Shown piece after piece: positions 1 through 9,119 of a DNA stretch of 64,000 bases. The translations under genes were made by a program, and so were the position numbers. How positions within the stretch are numbered: the first letter of the stretch is position 1; each line of letters opens with the position of its first letter. Under the pieces are notes generated by a model, which ran no database searches, was not told where the DNA came from, and saw only the letters and a program-made list of their open reading frames with translations. The DNA is taken from the NCBI RefSeq assembly GCF_900112285.1, contig NZ_FOKZ01000003.1, positions 1 to 64,000 of the forward strand, given 5' to 3'. This DNA is from Polaromonas sp. OV174 (GTDB lineage: Bacteria > Pseudomonadota > Gammaproteobacteria > Burkholderiales > Burkholderiaceae_C).

Positions 1-910
1 GAATCCCCGCTGGCAAGGCATTTTTCCCGCCATCACGACCAAGTTCCATGCCGATGAAAGCATAGACGCCGAAGGCACGGCCAAGCACATCGACTTTCAG
101 ATCCGCAACGGCGTCCACGGTCTGGTTACCTGCGGCTCGCTCGGTGAAGCCAGCACCTTGACGCTGGAAGAAAAGCTCCAGGTTGCCGACATCGCCATCA
201 AGGCCAGTGCGGGTCGCGTCCCGGTACTGGCCAACGTCTCGGAAACCAGCACGCGCGAAGCGCTGCGCTACATCCGTGGCGCCAATGAACTCGGCGTGGA
301 CGGTTACATGGTGATGCCCTCGGTCATCTATGTCGCCGACGCCCGCGAGGCGATGCTCAATGTGCGCACCATGGCCGAGGCTGCGAAGAAGCCCATCATG
401 GTCTACAACAACCCGGTCGCTTACCGCGTGGACCTCAAGCCCGAGCACATGGTTGAGCTGGCCGATTGCGAATGGATTGTCGCCATCAAGGAAAGCACGG
501 ACAACATCCGCCGCATCACCGACTTGCGTAACCTGCTGGGCGAGCGCTACCAGCTCTTTCTGGGCGTGGATGATCTGGCTTACGAAGGCCTGGCACTGGG
601 CTGTGACGGCCTGCTCGCCGGTGTCGGCTGCACCTTCCCGCGTGAAACCGTGGCGCTGTATGACCTGATGAAGGCCGGCAAGTTCGCCGAGGCACTCAAG
701 CTCTACCAGTGGATGACACCCATGCTGCACCTGGACGTGTCCACCAAGCTGGTGCAAAACCTCAAGCTCATCGACGTCTTGGCCGGTGTGAGCACCGAGC
801 ACATGCGCCGTCCCCGCCTGCCGCTGATTGGCGCCGAGCGTGAATACATTGAAACGATCGTGAACAAAGCACTCGCAACACGCCCGCTTCAATACCAGTC
901 GGTAGCCTGA
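1..910 (+). CDS. DapA-family pyrroline-4-hydroxy-2-carboxylate deaminase (5' end missing)
   Basis: Reading frame is open from base 2, so the gene starts just outside the window; 302 residues are visible, close to the ~300 of the dihydrodipicolinate synthase family, so only a few residues are lost. The Schiff-base lysine is visible residue 163 (AIKEST) and the catalytic tyrosine is residue 135 (VYNNP), spaced as in DapA. The GTTGES motif reads GSLGEA, which argues against true DapA. In this family a subgroup deaminates delta-1-pyrroline-4-hydroxy-2-carboxylate to 2-oxoglutarate semialdehyde; that role is inferred from the epimerase, D-hydroxyproline dehydrogenase and semialdehyde dehydrogenase that follow. 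Cytoplasmic. Confidence 0.82.
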   Translation, partial: NPRWQGIFPAITTKFHADESIDAEGTAKHIDFQIRNGVHGLVTCGSLGEASTLTLEEKLQVADIAIKASAGRVPVLANVSETSTREALRYIRGANELGVDGYMVMPSVIYVADAREAMLNVRTMAEAAKKPIMVYNNPVAYRVDLKPEHMVELADCEWIVAIKESTDNIRRITDLRNLLGERYQLFLGVDDLAYEGLALGCDGLLAGVGCTFPRETVALYDLMKAGKFAEALKLYQWMTPMLHLDVSTKLVQNLKLIDVLAGVSTEHMRRPRLPLIGAEREYIETIVNKALATRPLQYQSVA

Positions 911-949
911 CGGCCACCGTTTATCGACCCGAAACTTTAGGAGGCAGGT

Positions 950-2083
950 ATGACAATCAAATCAAGCATGATTCCTCTTCTTGGACTTATGACTCTTGCT
1001 CTTGCAGGCCATGCGAATGCGCAGGAGCAAGTAGTCAAAATAGGCGTTACCGGTCCACTCTCAGGCCCCAATGCGTTTGCCGGCAAAGACAATGAAAATG
1101 GTGTTCGTCTGGCGATTGAAGAGCTGAACGCCAAAAAAATCATGGTGGCGGGCAAGGCGCTCAAGTTTGAACTGAACTCTGAAGATGACCAGTGTGACGC
1201 CAAATCAGGCGTTAACGCGGCCCAGAAGCTGGTGGATGGCGGCGTCAAGTTTGTCATGGGTCCCTACTGTTCGGGCGTTGCCATTCCCGCATCGCGGGTC
1301 TATAGCGAAGGTGGCGCCATGATGTCCACCGTCGGCACCAATCCTAAAGTCACCCAGGGCGGCTACAAAAACCTGTTTCGCATGGTTGCCAGCGACAACC
1401 AGATTGGCTCCAGCATGGCGGTCTATGCGGCCAAGGTGCTCAAGGTCAAGAAAGTGGGCGTGATTGATGACCGCACCGCGTTTGGCCAGGGTGTTGCGGA
1501 TGAATTCCTCAAGGAGGCGAAAAACCTGGGCCTCACCGTCGTGGGCCAGGAGTACACCACGGACAAATCGGTTGACTTCCTGTCCATATTGACCAACCTG
1601 AAAGCCAAGCAGCCGGAAGCTATTTTCTTCGGTGGCTATGCACCGCAAGGCGCACCGTTAGTCCGGCAAATGAAACAACTGGGGATGCCGGCCAAATTAC
1701 TGGGTGGTGACACGCTGTGCAGCCCGGAGATGGGGAAACTGGCAGCGGATGCGGTCAATGACACCGTTTTCTGCGCGCAAGGCGGCTCCATGCTGGATAA
1801 GGCCAAGGAAGGTCCCGCATTCAAGGCTAAGTACAAAAAACGCTTCAATCTTGAAGCGGACACGTATGCTGCCCCGTTCTACGACCAGACCTTGTTCATT
1901 GTCGAGGCCATGCAAAAAGCCAACTCGACAGACCCGATCAAAGTCGGCGCCGAAATCTACAAGTCAAGCTACAACGGGGTTGCCGGCACCTATGCCTATG
2001 ACGAAAAAGGAAATATGAAACAGGCTCCCGTGACGGTGTCCACCTTCAAAAATGCCGCGCCGGTTCCATTGGTAAGCTATTGA
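950..2083 (+). CDS. Branched-chain-type amino acid ABC transporter substrate-binding protein
   Basis: 377 residues with a Sec signal peptide (about residues 1-24, cleavage after ANA) and the periplasmic binding protein type 1 fold of LivJ-like proteins: KIGVTGPLSG near the N-terminus and GPYCSGVAIPAS in the first lobe. A strong AGGAGG lies 5 bases before the ATG. It sits 39 bases after the deaminase gene and ends in a clear terminator, so it is probably co-transcribed with the deaminase. No permease or ATPase genes are seen nearby; they may lie upstream of the window. Hydroxyproline or a related imino acid is the likely ligand, inferred only from context. Confidence 0.85.
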   Translation: MTIKSSMIPLLGLMTLALAGHANAQEQVVKIGVTGPLSGPNAFAGKDNENGVRLAIEELNAKKIMVAGKALKFELNSEDDQCDAKSGVNAAQKLVDGGVKFVMGPYCSGVAIPASRVYSEGGAMMSTVGTNPKVTQGGYKNLFRMVASDNQIGSSMAVYAAKVLKVKKVGVIDDRTAFGQGVADEFLKEAKNLGLTVVGQEYTTDKSVDFLSILTNLKAKQPEAIFFGGYAPQGAPLVRQMKQLGMPAKLLGGDTLCSPEMGKLAADAVNDTVFCAQGGSMLDKAKEGPAFKAKYKKRFNLEADTYAAPFYDQTLFIVEAMQKANSTDPIKVGAEIYKSSYNGVAGTYAYDEKGNMKQAPVTVSTFKNAAPVPLVSY

Positions 2084-2117
2084 TACAGTCTGTTTTCCAT
2101 AGCCACTGAGTTGAAGG

Positions 2118-2147
2118 AATAGGGCAATGCCAACTGCCCTATTTTTT
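2118..2147 (+). terminator. Intrinsic terminator after the binding-protein gene
   Basis: Stem AATAGGGCA / TGCCCTATT with an 8-base loop, followed by a run of T (2142-2147). It lies 35 bases after the stop codon of the binding-protein gene, so the next gene probably needs read-through or its own promoter. Confidence 0.8.
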
Positions 2148-2206
2148 CACTGTTTCCCCCTGGAAACCTCGTGGCCTCCATTCTCAACGGCATGATTGAA
2201 ACAAGC

Positions 2207-3142
2207 ATGAAACGCATCCAGATCATCGACTCCCACACGGGCGGCGAACCAACGCGCCTGGTGATTGGCGGCTTCCCCGACCTGGGACCAGGCAGCATGG
2301 CCGAGCGCCGCACTCTGCTGGCGCAGCAGCACGACGACTGGCGCGCCGCGACGGTGCTGGAGCCGCGCGGCAGCGACGTGGTGGTGGGGGCCTTGCTGTG
2401 CGAGCCCGTGGACCCGGCCAACGCTGCTGGCGTGATCTTCTTCAACAACACCGGTTACCTGGGCATGTGCGGCCACGGCACCATAGGCCTGGTGGCCTCG
2501 CTGGCTTATATGGGCCGCATCCAGCCCGGTGAGCATCGCATCGAAACACCGGTCGGCACGGTCACCGCAACCCTGCATGGCGACGGCTCGGTCAGCGTGC
2601 GCAACGTGCCGGCTTACCGACACCTGCACCAGGTCGCTGTCGAGGTGCTGGGCCACGGCACGGTGCGCGGCGACGTCGCCTGGGGCGGCAACTGGTTTTT
2701 TCTGGTCAGCCAGCACGGCCTGCGCGTGGCCAGCGACAACCTGGAAGCGCTCACGGCCTACAGCGTTTCGCTGCGTGAAGCGCTGGCGGCGCAAGGCGTC
2801 ACTGGCGTCGACGGTGCCGAGATTGATCACATTGAGCTTTTTGCCGACGACGACCAGGGCGCCGACAGCCGCAATTTTGTACTCTGCCCCGGCAAGGCCT
2901 ACGACCGCTCACCGTGCGGCACCGGCACCAGCGCCAAGATCGCCTGCCTCGCGGCCGACGGCAAGCTGGCACCCGGTGCGCTCTGGCAGCAGGCCAGCGT
3001 GATTGGCAGCCGTTTCGAGGCCAGCTATGCGCTGCAGGACGGCCAGGTCATTCCCACCTTGCGCGGCCGCGCCCACATGAGCGCCGAGGCCACGCTGCTG
3101 ATTGAAGAAGACGATCCGTTTGCCTGGGGCATCCGGACCTGA
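2207..3142 (+). CDS. lhpA: 4-hydroxyproline 2-epimerase (proline racemase family, Cys/Cys)
   Basis: Converts trans-4-hydroxy-L-proline to cis-4-hydroxy-D-proline, the first step of the pathway encoded here. With the ATG at 2207 the protein has 311 residues and both catalytic cysteines, Cys88 in GMCGHGTIG and Cys237 in [10 protein letters not shown], at the positions expected for bacterial hydroxyproline epimerases; this numbering supports the chosen start over GTG at 2171 or ATG at 2192. The HTGGEPTR motif near the N-terminus is also typical. Followed 20 bases later by the reductase gene. True proline racemase is less likely given the dehydrogenase and deaminase neighbours. Confidence 0.9.
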   Translation: MKRIQIIDSHTGGEPTRLVIGGFPDLGPGSMAERRTLLAQQHDDWRAATVLEPRGSDVVVGALLCEPVDPANAAGVIFFNNTGYLGMCGHGTIGLVASLAYMGRIQPGEHRIETPVGTVTATLHGDGSVSVRNVPAYRHLHQVAVEVLGHGTVRGDVAWGGNWFFLVSQHGLRVASDNLEALTAYSVSLREALAAQGVTGVDGAEIDHIELFADDDQGADSRNFVLCPGKAYDRSPCGTGTSAKIACLAADGKLAPGALWQQASVIGSRFEASYALQDGQVIPTLRGRAHMSAEATLLIEEDDPFAWGIRT

Positions 3143-3162
3143 CTGCACCGCGACACCCCATC

Positions 3163-4179
3163 ATGACTGACACCATTTCCCTCTCGCTGGACGCGGTTCA
3201 TGCGCTTGCGCTGCGCGTTCTCACGCACCATGGCCTGTCCGCAGCGCATGCGCAAGCCATCGCCCGCATCATCGTGGCGGGCGAACGTGACGAATGCCAT
3301 TCACACGGCGTATTCAGGCTGTTGATGTGTACGCGTTCGCTGCGCGACGGCAAGGTGTCGTGCCATGCCGAACCAAGGGTCACCGACCGCTCCGCCGCCG
3401 TCGTGGCTGTGGACGCGCAGTACGGTTTTTCGCAGCTCGCGTTCGAAATCGGCAGCCAGCACTTGGTCGAAAAGGCGCGGCGCAACGGCATCGCTGCATT
3501 GGCCATCAACAACTGTTTTCATTTTTCCGCCCTCTGGCCCGAGGTTGAAAGCCTCGCGGAGCAAGGCCTGGCAGCTCTGGCGCTGACGCCCAGCCATGCC
3601 TGGGTCGCCCCTGCCGGCGGCAGTCGACCGGTTTTCGGCACCAACCCCATGGCCTTCAGCTGGCCACGCCCAGGCGGCCAACCTTATGTCTTCGACTTCG
3701 CGACCAGCGCCGTCGCACGCGGGGAGATCGAACTGTATCGCCGCAGCGGCCGTGCCATTCCTCCAGGCTGGGGCATCGATGCAGCTGGCGCTGCGACGAC
3801 TGATCCCGCCACCGTTCTGCAGCACGGTGCCATGCTGACCTTTGGCGGGTACAAGGGTTCTGCCCTGTCAACCATGATCGAATTGCTGGCGGGCCCGCTG
3901 ATTGGCGATCTGACCAGCATCGAGTCGAAAGCCCTGGATGGTGACGCCGGCGGCACACCCTGCCACGGCGAGTTGATTCTTGCCTTCGATCCGGCCTTCT
4001 TTTCCCAGGGCGACGCGCAGGCAGACCAGGCGCGGGCAGAACAGTTGTTCCAGAGCATCACGGACCAAGGCGCGCGCCTGCCCTCGCAACGCCGCTTCGA
4101 GGCGCGGGCACGAAGCCTGGCTCGGGGTGTGCAGATTCCGCGCGCGCTACATGAGGACGTGCTGGCGCTGCTGCGGTAG
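3163..4179 (+). CDS. Ldh-family NAD(P)H oxidoreductase, likely delta-1-pyrroline-2-carboxylate reductase
   Basis: 338 residues of the malate/L-lactate dehydrogenase (Ldh_2/YlbC/DpkA) family, which is unrelated to classical Rossmann dehydrogenases. The conserved Ser-His-Gly is at residues 47-49 (ECHSHGVFR), and FGTNPMAF and GGYKGSALS match the family's cofactor and substrate regions. Members next to trans-3-hydroxyproline dehydratase genes reduce delta-1-pyrroline-2-carboxylate to L-proline; the next gene is such a homologue, so that function is favoured. A malate, lactate or ureidoglycolate dehydrogenase role cannot be excluded from sequence alone. Confidence 0.8.
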   Translation: MTDTISLSLDAVHALALRVLTHHGLSAAHAQAIARIIVAGERDECHSHGVFRLLMCTRSLRDGKVSCHAEPRVTDRSAAVVAVDAQYGFSQLAFEIGSQHLVEKARRNGIAALAINNCFHFSALWPEVESLAEQGLAALALTPSHAWVAPAGGSRPVFGTNPMAFSWPRPGGQPYVFDFATSAVARGEIELYRRSGRAIPPGWGIDAAGAATTDPATVLQHGAMLTFGGYKGSALSTMIELLAGPLIGDLTSIESKALDGDAGGTPCHGELILAFDPAFFSQGDAQADQARAEQLFQSITDQGARLPSQRRFEARARSLARGVQIPRALHEDVLALLR

Positions 4180-4226
4180 CGCTGGCTGGTTTAAAAACAC
4201 CGTCAACGGTAACCCCTGGAGGACTC

Positions 4227-5258
4227 ATGAATTTAAAAAATATCATCACCGTAATTGGTGCCCACGCAGAAGGTGAAGTGGGCCGCGTCATCACCGGAGG
4301 TGTGATCGCGCCCCGTGCGGCGTCCATGTTCGAGCGACGACTGGCGCTGGAGGAAAAGCAGGACTGGCTGCGCACCTTGCTGCTGTCAGACCCGCGGGGC
4401 AGCGTTAACGCGGCAGTCAATCTGGTGACGCCTGCGATTGCACCGGAAGCGGACTTCGGCATGATCGTCATCGAATCGGACGACTACCCGCCGATGTCCG
4501 GCTCCAATCTGATGTGTACGGTGACCGCCGTCCTCGAAAGCGGCATGTTGCCTATGCAAACGCCGATAACCGAGCTGTGCGTCGACACGCCAGCGGGCCT
4601 GGTGCGTGTGCGTGCGGAGTGTGAAGGCGGCAAGTGTCGGCGTGTGTCGTTTCAAAACGTGCCCGCCTTCGTCATGCACCAGAACAAACCTGTCGAGGTT
4701 CAGGGCGTGGGCACGGTCATGGTGAATGTGGCTTACGGCGGCATGATTTTCGCCATTGTCGATGCCGCGGCTTTGGGGTTTTCGCTTCACCGCAGTGAGG
4801 CACGCTCACTGGTGGAAATGGGCGAGCGCATCAAGCTGGCCGCCGCCAAGCAACTGCCCAGCGTTCATCCGGAAAACCCAGGCATTCACACCATCAACAT
4901 CACCGAATTTGCCGGGCCGCTGAGCATGGTGGACGGCGTTAAAACTGCCAAAAATGCCGTGGTGGTCTCGCCAGGTCGACTGGACCGAAGCCCCTGCGGC
5001 ACGGGCAGCTCGGCGCGCATGGCGCTGATGCACGCGCGCGGCGAGTTGGGAGTGGGTGAGCCCTTCGTCCATACCTCCATACTGGATACGCAGTTTCTCT
5101 GCCAAATTGAGGCGGTGACACAAGTCGGCAGCCAGGCCGCCGTAGTGCCCAGGGTCAGTGGCCGTGCCTGGTTGACTGGTGTGTCCTATTACGGCGCCGA
5201 CCCCGAGGACCCGTTTCCCGAAGGCTACCGCCTCAATGACACCTGGTTCGCCGATTGA
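4227..5258 (+). CDS. Proline racemase family protein, Ser/Cys type (trans-3-hydroxyproline dehydratase and/or epimerase)
   Basis: 343 residues, second proline-racemase homologue of the cluster. The first catalytic position is serine (Ser91 in PPMSGSN), the second is cysteine (Cys257 in [10 protein letters not shown]). Family members lacking the first cysteine cannot run the two-cysteine racemisation in the usual way; several act as trans-3-hydroxy-L-proline dehydratases, and some Ser/Cys forms are reported to have both dehydratase and epimerase activity. The Ldh-type reductase just upstream would use the dehydratase product. GGAGG lies 6 bases before the ATG. Confidence 0.82.
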   Translation: MNLKNIITVIGAHAEGEVGRVITGGVIAPRAASMFERRLALEEKQDWLRTLLLSDPRGSVNAAVNLVTPAIAPEADFGMIVIESDDYPPMSGSNLMCTVTAVLESGMLPMQTPITELCVDTPAGLVRVRAECEGGKCRRVSFQNVPAFVMHQNKPVEVQGVGTVMVNVAYGGMIFAIVDAAALGFSLHRSEARSLVEMGERIKLAAAKQLPSVHPENPGIHTINITEFAGPLSMVDGVKTAKNAVVVSPGRLDRSPCGTGSSARMALMHARGELGVGEPFVHTSILDTQFLCQIEAVTQVGSQAAVVPRVSGRAWLTGVSYYGADPEDPFPEGYRLNDTWFAD

Positions 5259-5307
5259 GAACAGGAAACGCAACTATGCCTTCACAGGTCATTGCGGGCG
5301 CAAGCCT

Positions 5308-6408
5308 ATGAACGCCGATGTGATCGTCATCGGCGCCGGCATCATAGGTAGCGCCTGCGCGCATGAACTCGCGCGCGCAGGTCTCGACGTGCTGGTGCTG
5401 GACGCCCGCCTGGGCGGCGCCACCAACGCCGGCATGGGCCATCTGGTGGTGATGGACGACAACCCGGCCGAACTCACGCTGAGCCACGAATCGCTGAAGC
5501 TTTGGCACGATTGGGCGCCGCGCATGAATGCCGATTGCGCCTTCACTTCCTGCGGCACGCTGTGGCTGGCCTCCAACGACGCGGAGATGGCTGCCGCAGA
5601 GGAAAAGAAAGTACGCCTGCAAGCCCACGGCGTCAGCTGCGAACTGCTGAATGCCGCCGCGCTGGCCGCGGCCGAGCCTATGCTGCACTCTAGCCTGGCA
5701 GGCGCACTCAAGGTCAACGGCGACAGCGTGGTCTATGCGCCCAGCGCCGCGCGCTGGCTGCTCACACAAGCACCCCGTGCCATCGCCTTCGAGCAGGCGG
5801 AAGTCACCGCCATCGATGGCGCCCGTGTGCGCTTGGCGGACGGCAGCTGGCGCAGCGCTGGTGCCGTGCTGTTGGCCGCCGGTATGCAGGCCACCCGGTT
5901 CTGCCCGGAGTTGCCCCTTCGCCCAAAGAAGGGCCACCTCGCGATTACTGACCGTTATCCGGGCACGGTGCATCACCAATTGGTCGAGCTGGGTTACATC
6001 AGCAGCGCTCACCACAGCGATGGCACCTCGGTCGCCTTCAACGTGCAGCCGCGCCCGACCGGGCAGTTGCTGATCGGCTCCTCACGCCAATTCGACACCA
6101 TCGACCCGGCGGTGGAGCCCGCCATGCTGGGACGCATGCTGCGCCGCGCGCTGGACTACCTGCCGGCGCTGGCCGATCTCAACACCATCCGCACCTGGAC
6201 CGGCTTTCGCTCCGCCACCCCAGACAGTATTCCCATCATAGGCCGCCACCCACAGCGCGACGGACTATGGCTGGCTGTCGGTCACGAAGGACTGGGCGTG
6301 ACCACGGCCCCGGCCACCGCCCGCCTGCTGGCGGCACAGATGACGGGTGCTGCGCTGCCCTTTGATGCAGAGCCCTACAGCGCGCACCGTTTTCAGAAAA
6401 CACCATAA
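5308..6408 (+). CDS. FAD-dependent oxidoreductase, D-hydroxyproline dehydrogenase catalytic subunit (DAO family)
   Basis: 366 residues with an N-terminal dinucleotide-binding motif (VIVIGAGIIGSACAHELA, residues 4-21) and the D-amino-acid oxidase/glycine oxidase fold, ending with a GHEGLGVTTAP motif that contacts FAD. It is followed with no gap by a 2Fe-2S protein and then a second flavoprotein, the gene set known for heteromeric D-hydroxyproline dehydrogenase, which oxidises cis-4-hydroxy-D-proline to delta-1-pyrroline-4-hydroxy-2-carboxylate and passes electrons to the respiratory chain. Start set at ATG 5308, where homology begins, 49 bases after the previous gene. Confidence 0.84.
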   Translation: MNADVIVIGAGIIGSACAHELARAGLDVLVLDARLGGATNAGMGHLVVMDDNPAELTLSHESLKLWHDWAPRMNADCAFTSCGTLWLASNDAEMAAAEEKKVRLQAHGVSCELLNAAALAAAEPMLHSSLAGALKVNGDSVVYAPSAARWLLTQAPRAIAFEQAEVTAIDGARVRLADGSWRSAGAVLLAAGMQATRFCPELPLRPKKGHLAITDRYPGTVHHQLVELGYISSAHHSDGTSVAFNVQPRPTGQLLIGSSRQFDTIDPAVEPAMLGRMLRRALDYLPALADLNTIRTWTGFRSATPDSIPIIGRHPQRDGLWLAVGHEGLGVTTAPATARLLAAQMTGAALPFDAEPYSAHRFQKTP

Positions 6409-6723
6409 ATGCCTCTTCTTGTCTATCACGTCGTGTCACCAGAGGCACCCTCAGCGGCGCTCGGCGCCACTGTGGAGTTGCTGCTCGATGGCAAGGCCTT
6501 GCGTGTGCCGGCTGGCATCACCGTAGCTGCCGCCCTCGCACACCAGCCGCCTGGGTGGTCACGACTTTCCGTCAGCGGACAAGTGCGTGCGCCGTATTGC
6601 GGTATGGGCATCTGCCACGAATGCCGGCTGACAATAGACGGTCGCCGCCGTTTGGCTTGCCAGACCCTGTGCTGCGACGGAATGCGTGTGGAGACCGGAA
6701 CCAGTCAGGGGCGAGCGTCATGA
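6409..6723 (+). CDS. Small (2Fe-2S) subunit of D-hydroxyproline dehydrogenase
   Basis: 104 residues. Cys64, Cys69, Cys72 and Cys84 form the plant-ferredoxin-like pattern C-x4-C-x2-C...C (PYCGMGICHEC and LACQ). Proteins of this size sit between the two flavin subunits in HcnABC-like and hydroxyproline dehydrogenase operons and relay electrons. The ATG directly follows the TAA of the flavin subunit, and the stop codon overlaps the next start (ATGA), implying tight translational coupling and fixed subunit ratio. Confidence 0.88.
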   Translation: MPLLVYHVVSPEAPSAALGATVELLLDGKALRVPAGITVAAALAHQPPGWSRLSVSGQVRAPYCGMGICHECRLTIDGRRRLACQTLCCDGMRVETGTSQGRAS

Positions 6724-8021
6724 ATGCGACGATCAGCGAACCTATCGCGCCTATCCTGTCGTCACCCTGCGAACTGCTGATTGTCGGCGCCGGCCCGGCT
6801 GGCTTGGCTGCCGCACTGGCAGCAGCTCCCAGCGGCGCACGCATCACGCTGCTCGACGACAATCCGGCCCCTGGTGGACAAATCTGGCGCGCTGGTCCAG
6901 CGGTCCGGCTCCCGCCACAGGCGCTGAGGCTGCGCGAGGCGCTCGCGCGCTGTGCCAATGTGCGCGTGCTTTGCGGCACGCGTGTGGTCGGTCTCGTGGG
7001 TGAGCGGGAATTGTTGCTGGAAGACCCCGAACGCGGCTGGGTCCAGCGCTATGACAAGCTGATTTTGTGCACAGGCGCGCGCGAACTGCTGCTGCCCTTC
7101 CCGGGCTGGACGCTGCCCGGAGTCACCGGCGCTGGTGCACTTCAAGCCCTCATCAAGAGCGGCCTGCCGGTTGCGGGTGAACGCATCGTGATTGCAGGCA
7201 GTGGCCCCTTGCTGCTGGCCGTTGCGGCCACGGCGCGCAAATGCGGTGCTCAAGTGATACGCGTCGCTGAACAGGCCAGCCTGTCTTCGCTCGCCGCTTT
7301 TACGGCGCAACTGGCGCGCTGGCCAGGCAAGGCCATTCAGGCACTGACGCTTGTTGAAAAAAGCTACCGTACTTCCTCGAATGTTGTTTCGGCACAAGGT
7401 AACGGGCGCGTCGAATCAGTCCGCTTGCAACAGGGCGCCAAAGTCATCGACATAGCCTGCGACCGCATTGCATGCGGCTTTGGCCTGATTCCCAACACCC
7501 AGCTTGGTCAGTTGCTGGGCTGCTTGCTGGCGTCGGCTTCTGGTGGCGCGCAGGGGCTGGCCTTCGATGCTTTTCAGGCCACCAGCGTGCCTGATGTTTA
7601 CGCGGCCGGAGAATGTACCGGTTTTGGCGGTAGCGAACGGGCGCTTACGCAAGGCCGCATCGCGGGACATGCTGCGGTCGGTAACATCGCTGCGGCGCAG
7701 CGGTGTTGGCCGGAACGTGCCCGCTGGGAGGCCTTCGCCAACCAGCTGCATCGCAGGTTCGCACTGGCCGAGTCGCTGAAACAGATTCCCCGGCCCGACA
7801 CGCTGATATGCCGCTGCGAAGACGTGCCGCACAACATACTCACCCAGTGCAGTGGCTGGATTGATGCAAAGCTTCACAGCCGCTGCGGCATGGGTGCCTG
7901 CCAGGGACGTGTGTGCGGAGCGGCGGCGCAGTTTCTCTACGGCTGGGAAGCCCCCGTGCCGCGGTCGCCGCTGTCGCCGGCGCGCATTGCGACTCTCGCT
8001 TCTCCCCTCAACTCAGACTGA
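6720..8021 (+). CDS. NAD(P)/FAD-dependent oxidoreductase with C-terminal BFD-type Fe-S domain, D-hydroxyproline dehydrogenase subunit
   Basis: 433 residues from the ATG that overlaps the previous stop. FAD motif GxGxxG at residues 23-28 (IVGAGPAGLA), a second nucleotide motif near residue 160 (IVIAGSGPLLLA), and a C-terminal BFD-like 2Fe-2S site with Cys364, Cys366, Cys389 and Cys394 (CRCE and CGMGAC). This layout matches HcnB and the large subunit of heteromeric D-hydroxyproline or opine-type dehydrogenases. Works with the two preceding gene products at the membrane face of the cytoplasm. Confidence 0.86.
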   Translation: MNATISEPIAPILSSPCELLIVGAGPAGLAAALAAAPSGARITLLDDNPAPGGQIWRAGPAVRLPPQALRLREALARCANVRVLCGTRVVGLVGERELLLEDPERGWVQRYDKLILCTGARELLLPFPGWTLPGVTGAGALQALIKSGLPVAGERIVIAGSGPLLLAVAATARKCGAQVIRVAEQASLSSLAAFTAQLARWPGKAIQALTLVEKSYRTSSNVVSAQGNGRVESVRLQQGAKVIDIACDRIACGFGLIPNTQLGQLLGCLLASASGGAQGLAFDAFQATSVPDVYAAGECTGFGGSERALTQGRIAGHAAVGNIAAAQRCWPERARWEAFANQLHRRFALAESLKQIPRPDTLICRCEDVPHNILTQCSGWIDAKLHSRCGMGACQGRVCGAAAQFLYGWEAPVPRSPLSPARIATLASPLNSD

Positions 8022-8387
8022 AACCGCAACTCATCGATATGCCACAGAAAGCTATAAGCTCTACGTTTTTATGCTGTCGGCAGCGTTTTCGGGCTTGCTC
8101 GACTCACTCAAGGCGCTGCTACTTCGGCTCGCCGAGGTCAACGACGTGATGTTGGCAACTGCGATGGAAATGCTGCCTATGACGTTACTGGGCGGACTGG
8201 CCACCTGTTGGGGGCTCATGGTAGGCTTCCGCGTGGTAGTCATCCAGCAGAATCACCTCGCTACGTTAGGTGGAGTAGTTCCCGATCATCATCGGTATGA
8301 CCTTCATCGTCTGCATGTCATTTTTCAGGCGCGGCCTGGTGGGAAAATGACAGGCCTTTCTGCAACGCTGAAATACGGAAAAACACA
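8022..8387 (+). other. Intergenic region, no recognisable gene
   Basis: 366 bases between the dehydrogenase subunit and the GntR gene, visibly less GC-rich than its surroundings. A reading frame with hydrophobic stretches continues across it from inside the upstream gene, but it has no ribosome binding site and matches no family I know. It may be a decayed gene fragment; it must also hold the GntR promoter. Confidence 0.5.
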
Positions 8388-9056
8388 ATGTCATCCTCAA
8401 TGACCATGCTTCGGCTGCCGCCCAAACGCCGGGCCGCTGATGTCGCCTATGACGTCATAGAAACCATGATTTCCACGCTTCAGCTCGAACCCGGCACGCC
8501 CGTGGTCGAGGCTGATTTGGCGCAGCGTACCCAGCTAGGCCGCACGCCGGTGCGCGAGGCCCTGCTGCGCATGGTGTCCATAGGCCTGATTGTTCAGCAA
8601 CCGCGCCGCGGCTTGCTGATCTCCAACATCGATCTGGCCGCGCATCTGGACGTGATCCTCACCCGGCGCGCGCTGGAATGCCTGATCGCGACCTGCTCAG
8701 CCAGGCGTGCCACGGCGTTGCAGCGCAAGGCCATCATCAGCTGCGCCGAAAAAATGATGAAGGCGGCGGAGCGCGGTAATCTGGACGCCTACATGACGGC
8801 CGACCATGAACTCGACGAGGTGAACCACGAAGCCTGCCGCAACCGGTCCGCCGTGAAATGCGTGGTGCCTCTCATCGTTCAGTGCAGGCGCTTCTGGTAT
8901 GCCTACCAGCACGAAGGCGAGATCGCCGAGGGCGCGCGTTTTCACATGGAGCTGGCCCAGGGCATTGCCACCGGTGACGAGTTGGCGGCCGTGCGCGGTG
9001 CTAACGAATTGATGAACTATCTGGAGCGCTTTGCCCGGCGCGTCATAGAGATCTGA
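8388..9056 (+). CDS. GntR-family transcriptional regulator (FadR/FCD subgroup)
   Basis: 222 residues. N-terminal winged helix-turn-helix (about residues 18-75) with the diagnostic LGRTPVREALLRM recognition region, then an all-helical FCD ligand-binding domain. FCD regulators often bind small carboxylates and repress catabolic operons. Located between the dehydrogenase genes and the semialdehyde dehydrogenase gene on the same strand, so it is the probable regulator of hydroxyproline use; the effector is not visible in the sequence. Confidence 0.88.
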   Translation: MSSSMTMLRLPPKRRAADVAYDVIETMISTLQLEPGTPVVEADLAQRTQLGRTPVREALLRMVSIGLIVQQPRRGLLISNIDLAAHLDVILTRRALECLIATCSARRATALQRKAIISCAEKMMKAAERGNLDAYMTADHELDEVNHEACRNRSAVKCVVPLIVQCRRFWYAYQHEGEIAEGARFHMELAQGIATGDELAAVRGANELMNYLERFARRVIEI

Positions 9057-9119
9057 ATCCGCTCATCCGGCTCCTACCCTTTCCCGCCTTATTAGTCATA
9101 GCCCCTATTTTTCAACCCA

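Noticed and set aside
4978-5308. Longer start for the FAD oxidoreductase at 5179
   Set aside because: It would overlap the preceding gene by 80 bases, and the extra residues lack homology; the nucleotide-binding motif begins right after ATG 5308.
7852-8403. 183-codon frame starting inside the dehydrogenase gene and crossing the gap before GntR
   Set aside because: Most of its first half is an out-of-frame reading of the dehydrogenase gene, it has no ribosome site, and the rest resembles no known protein.
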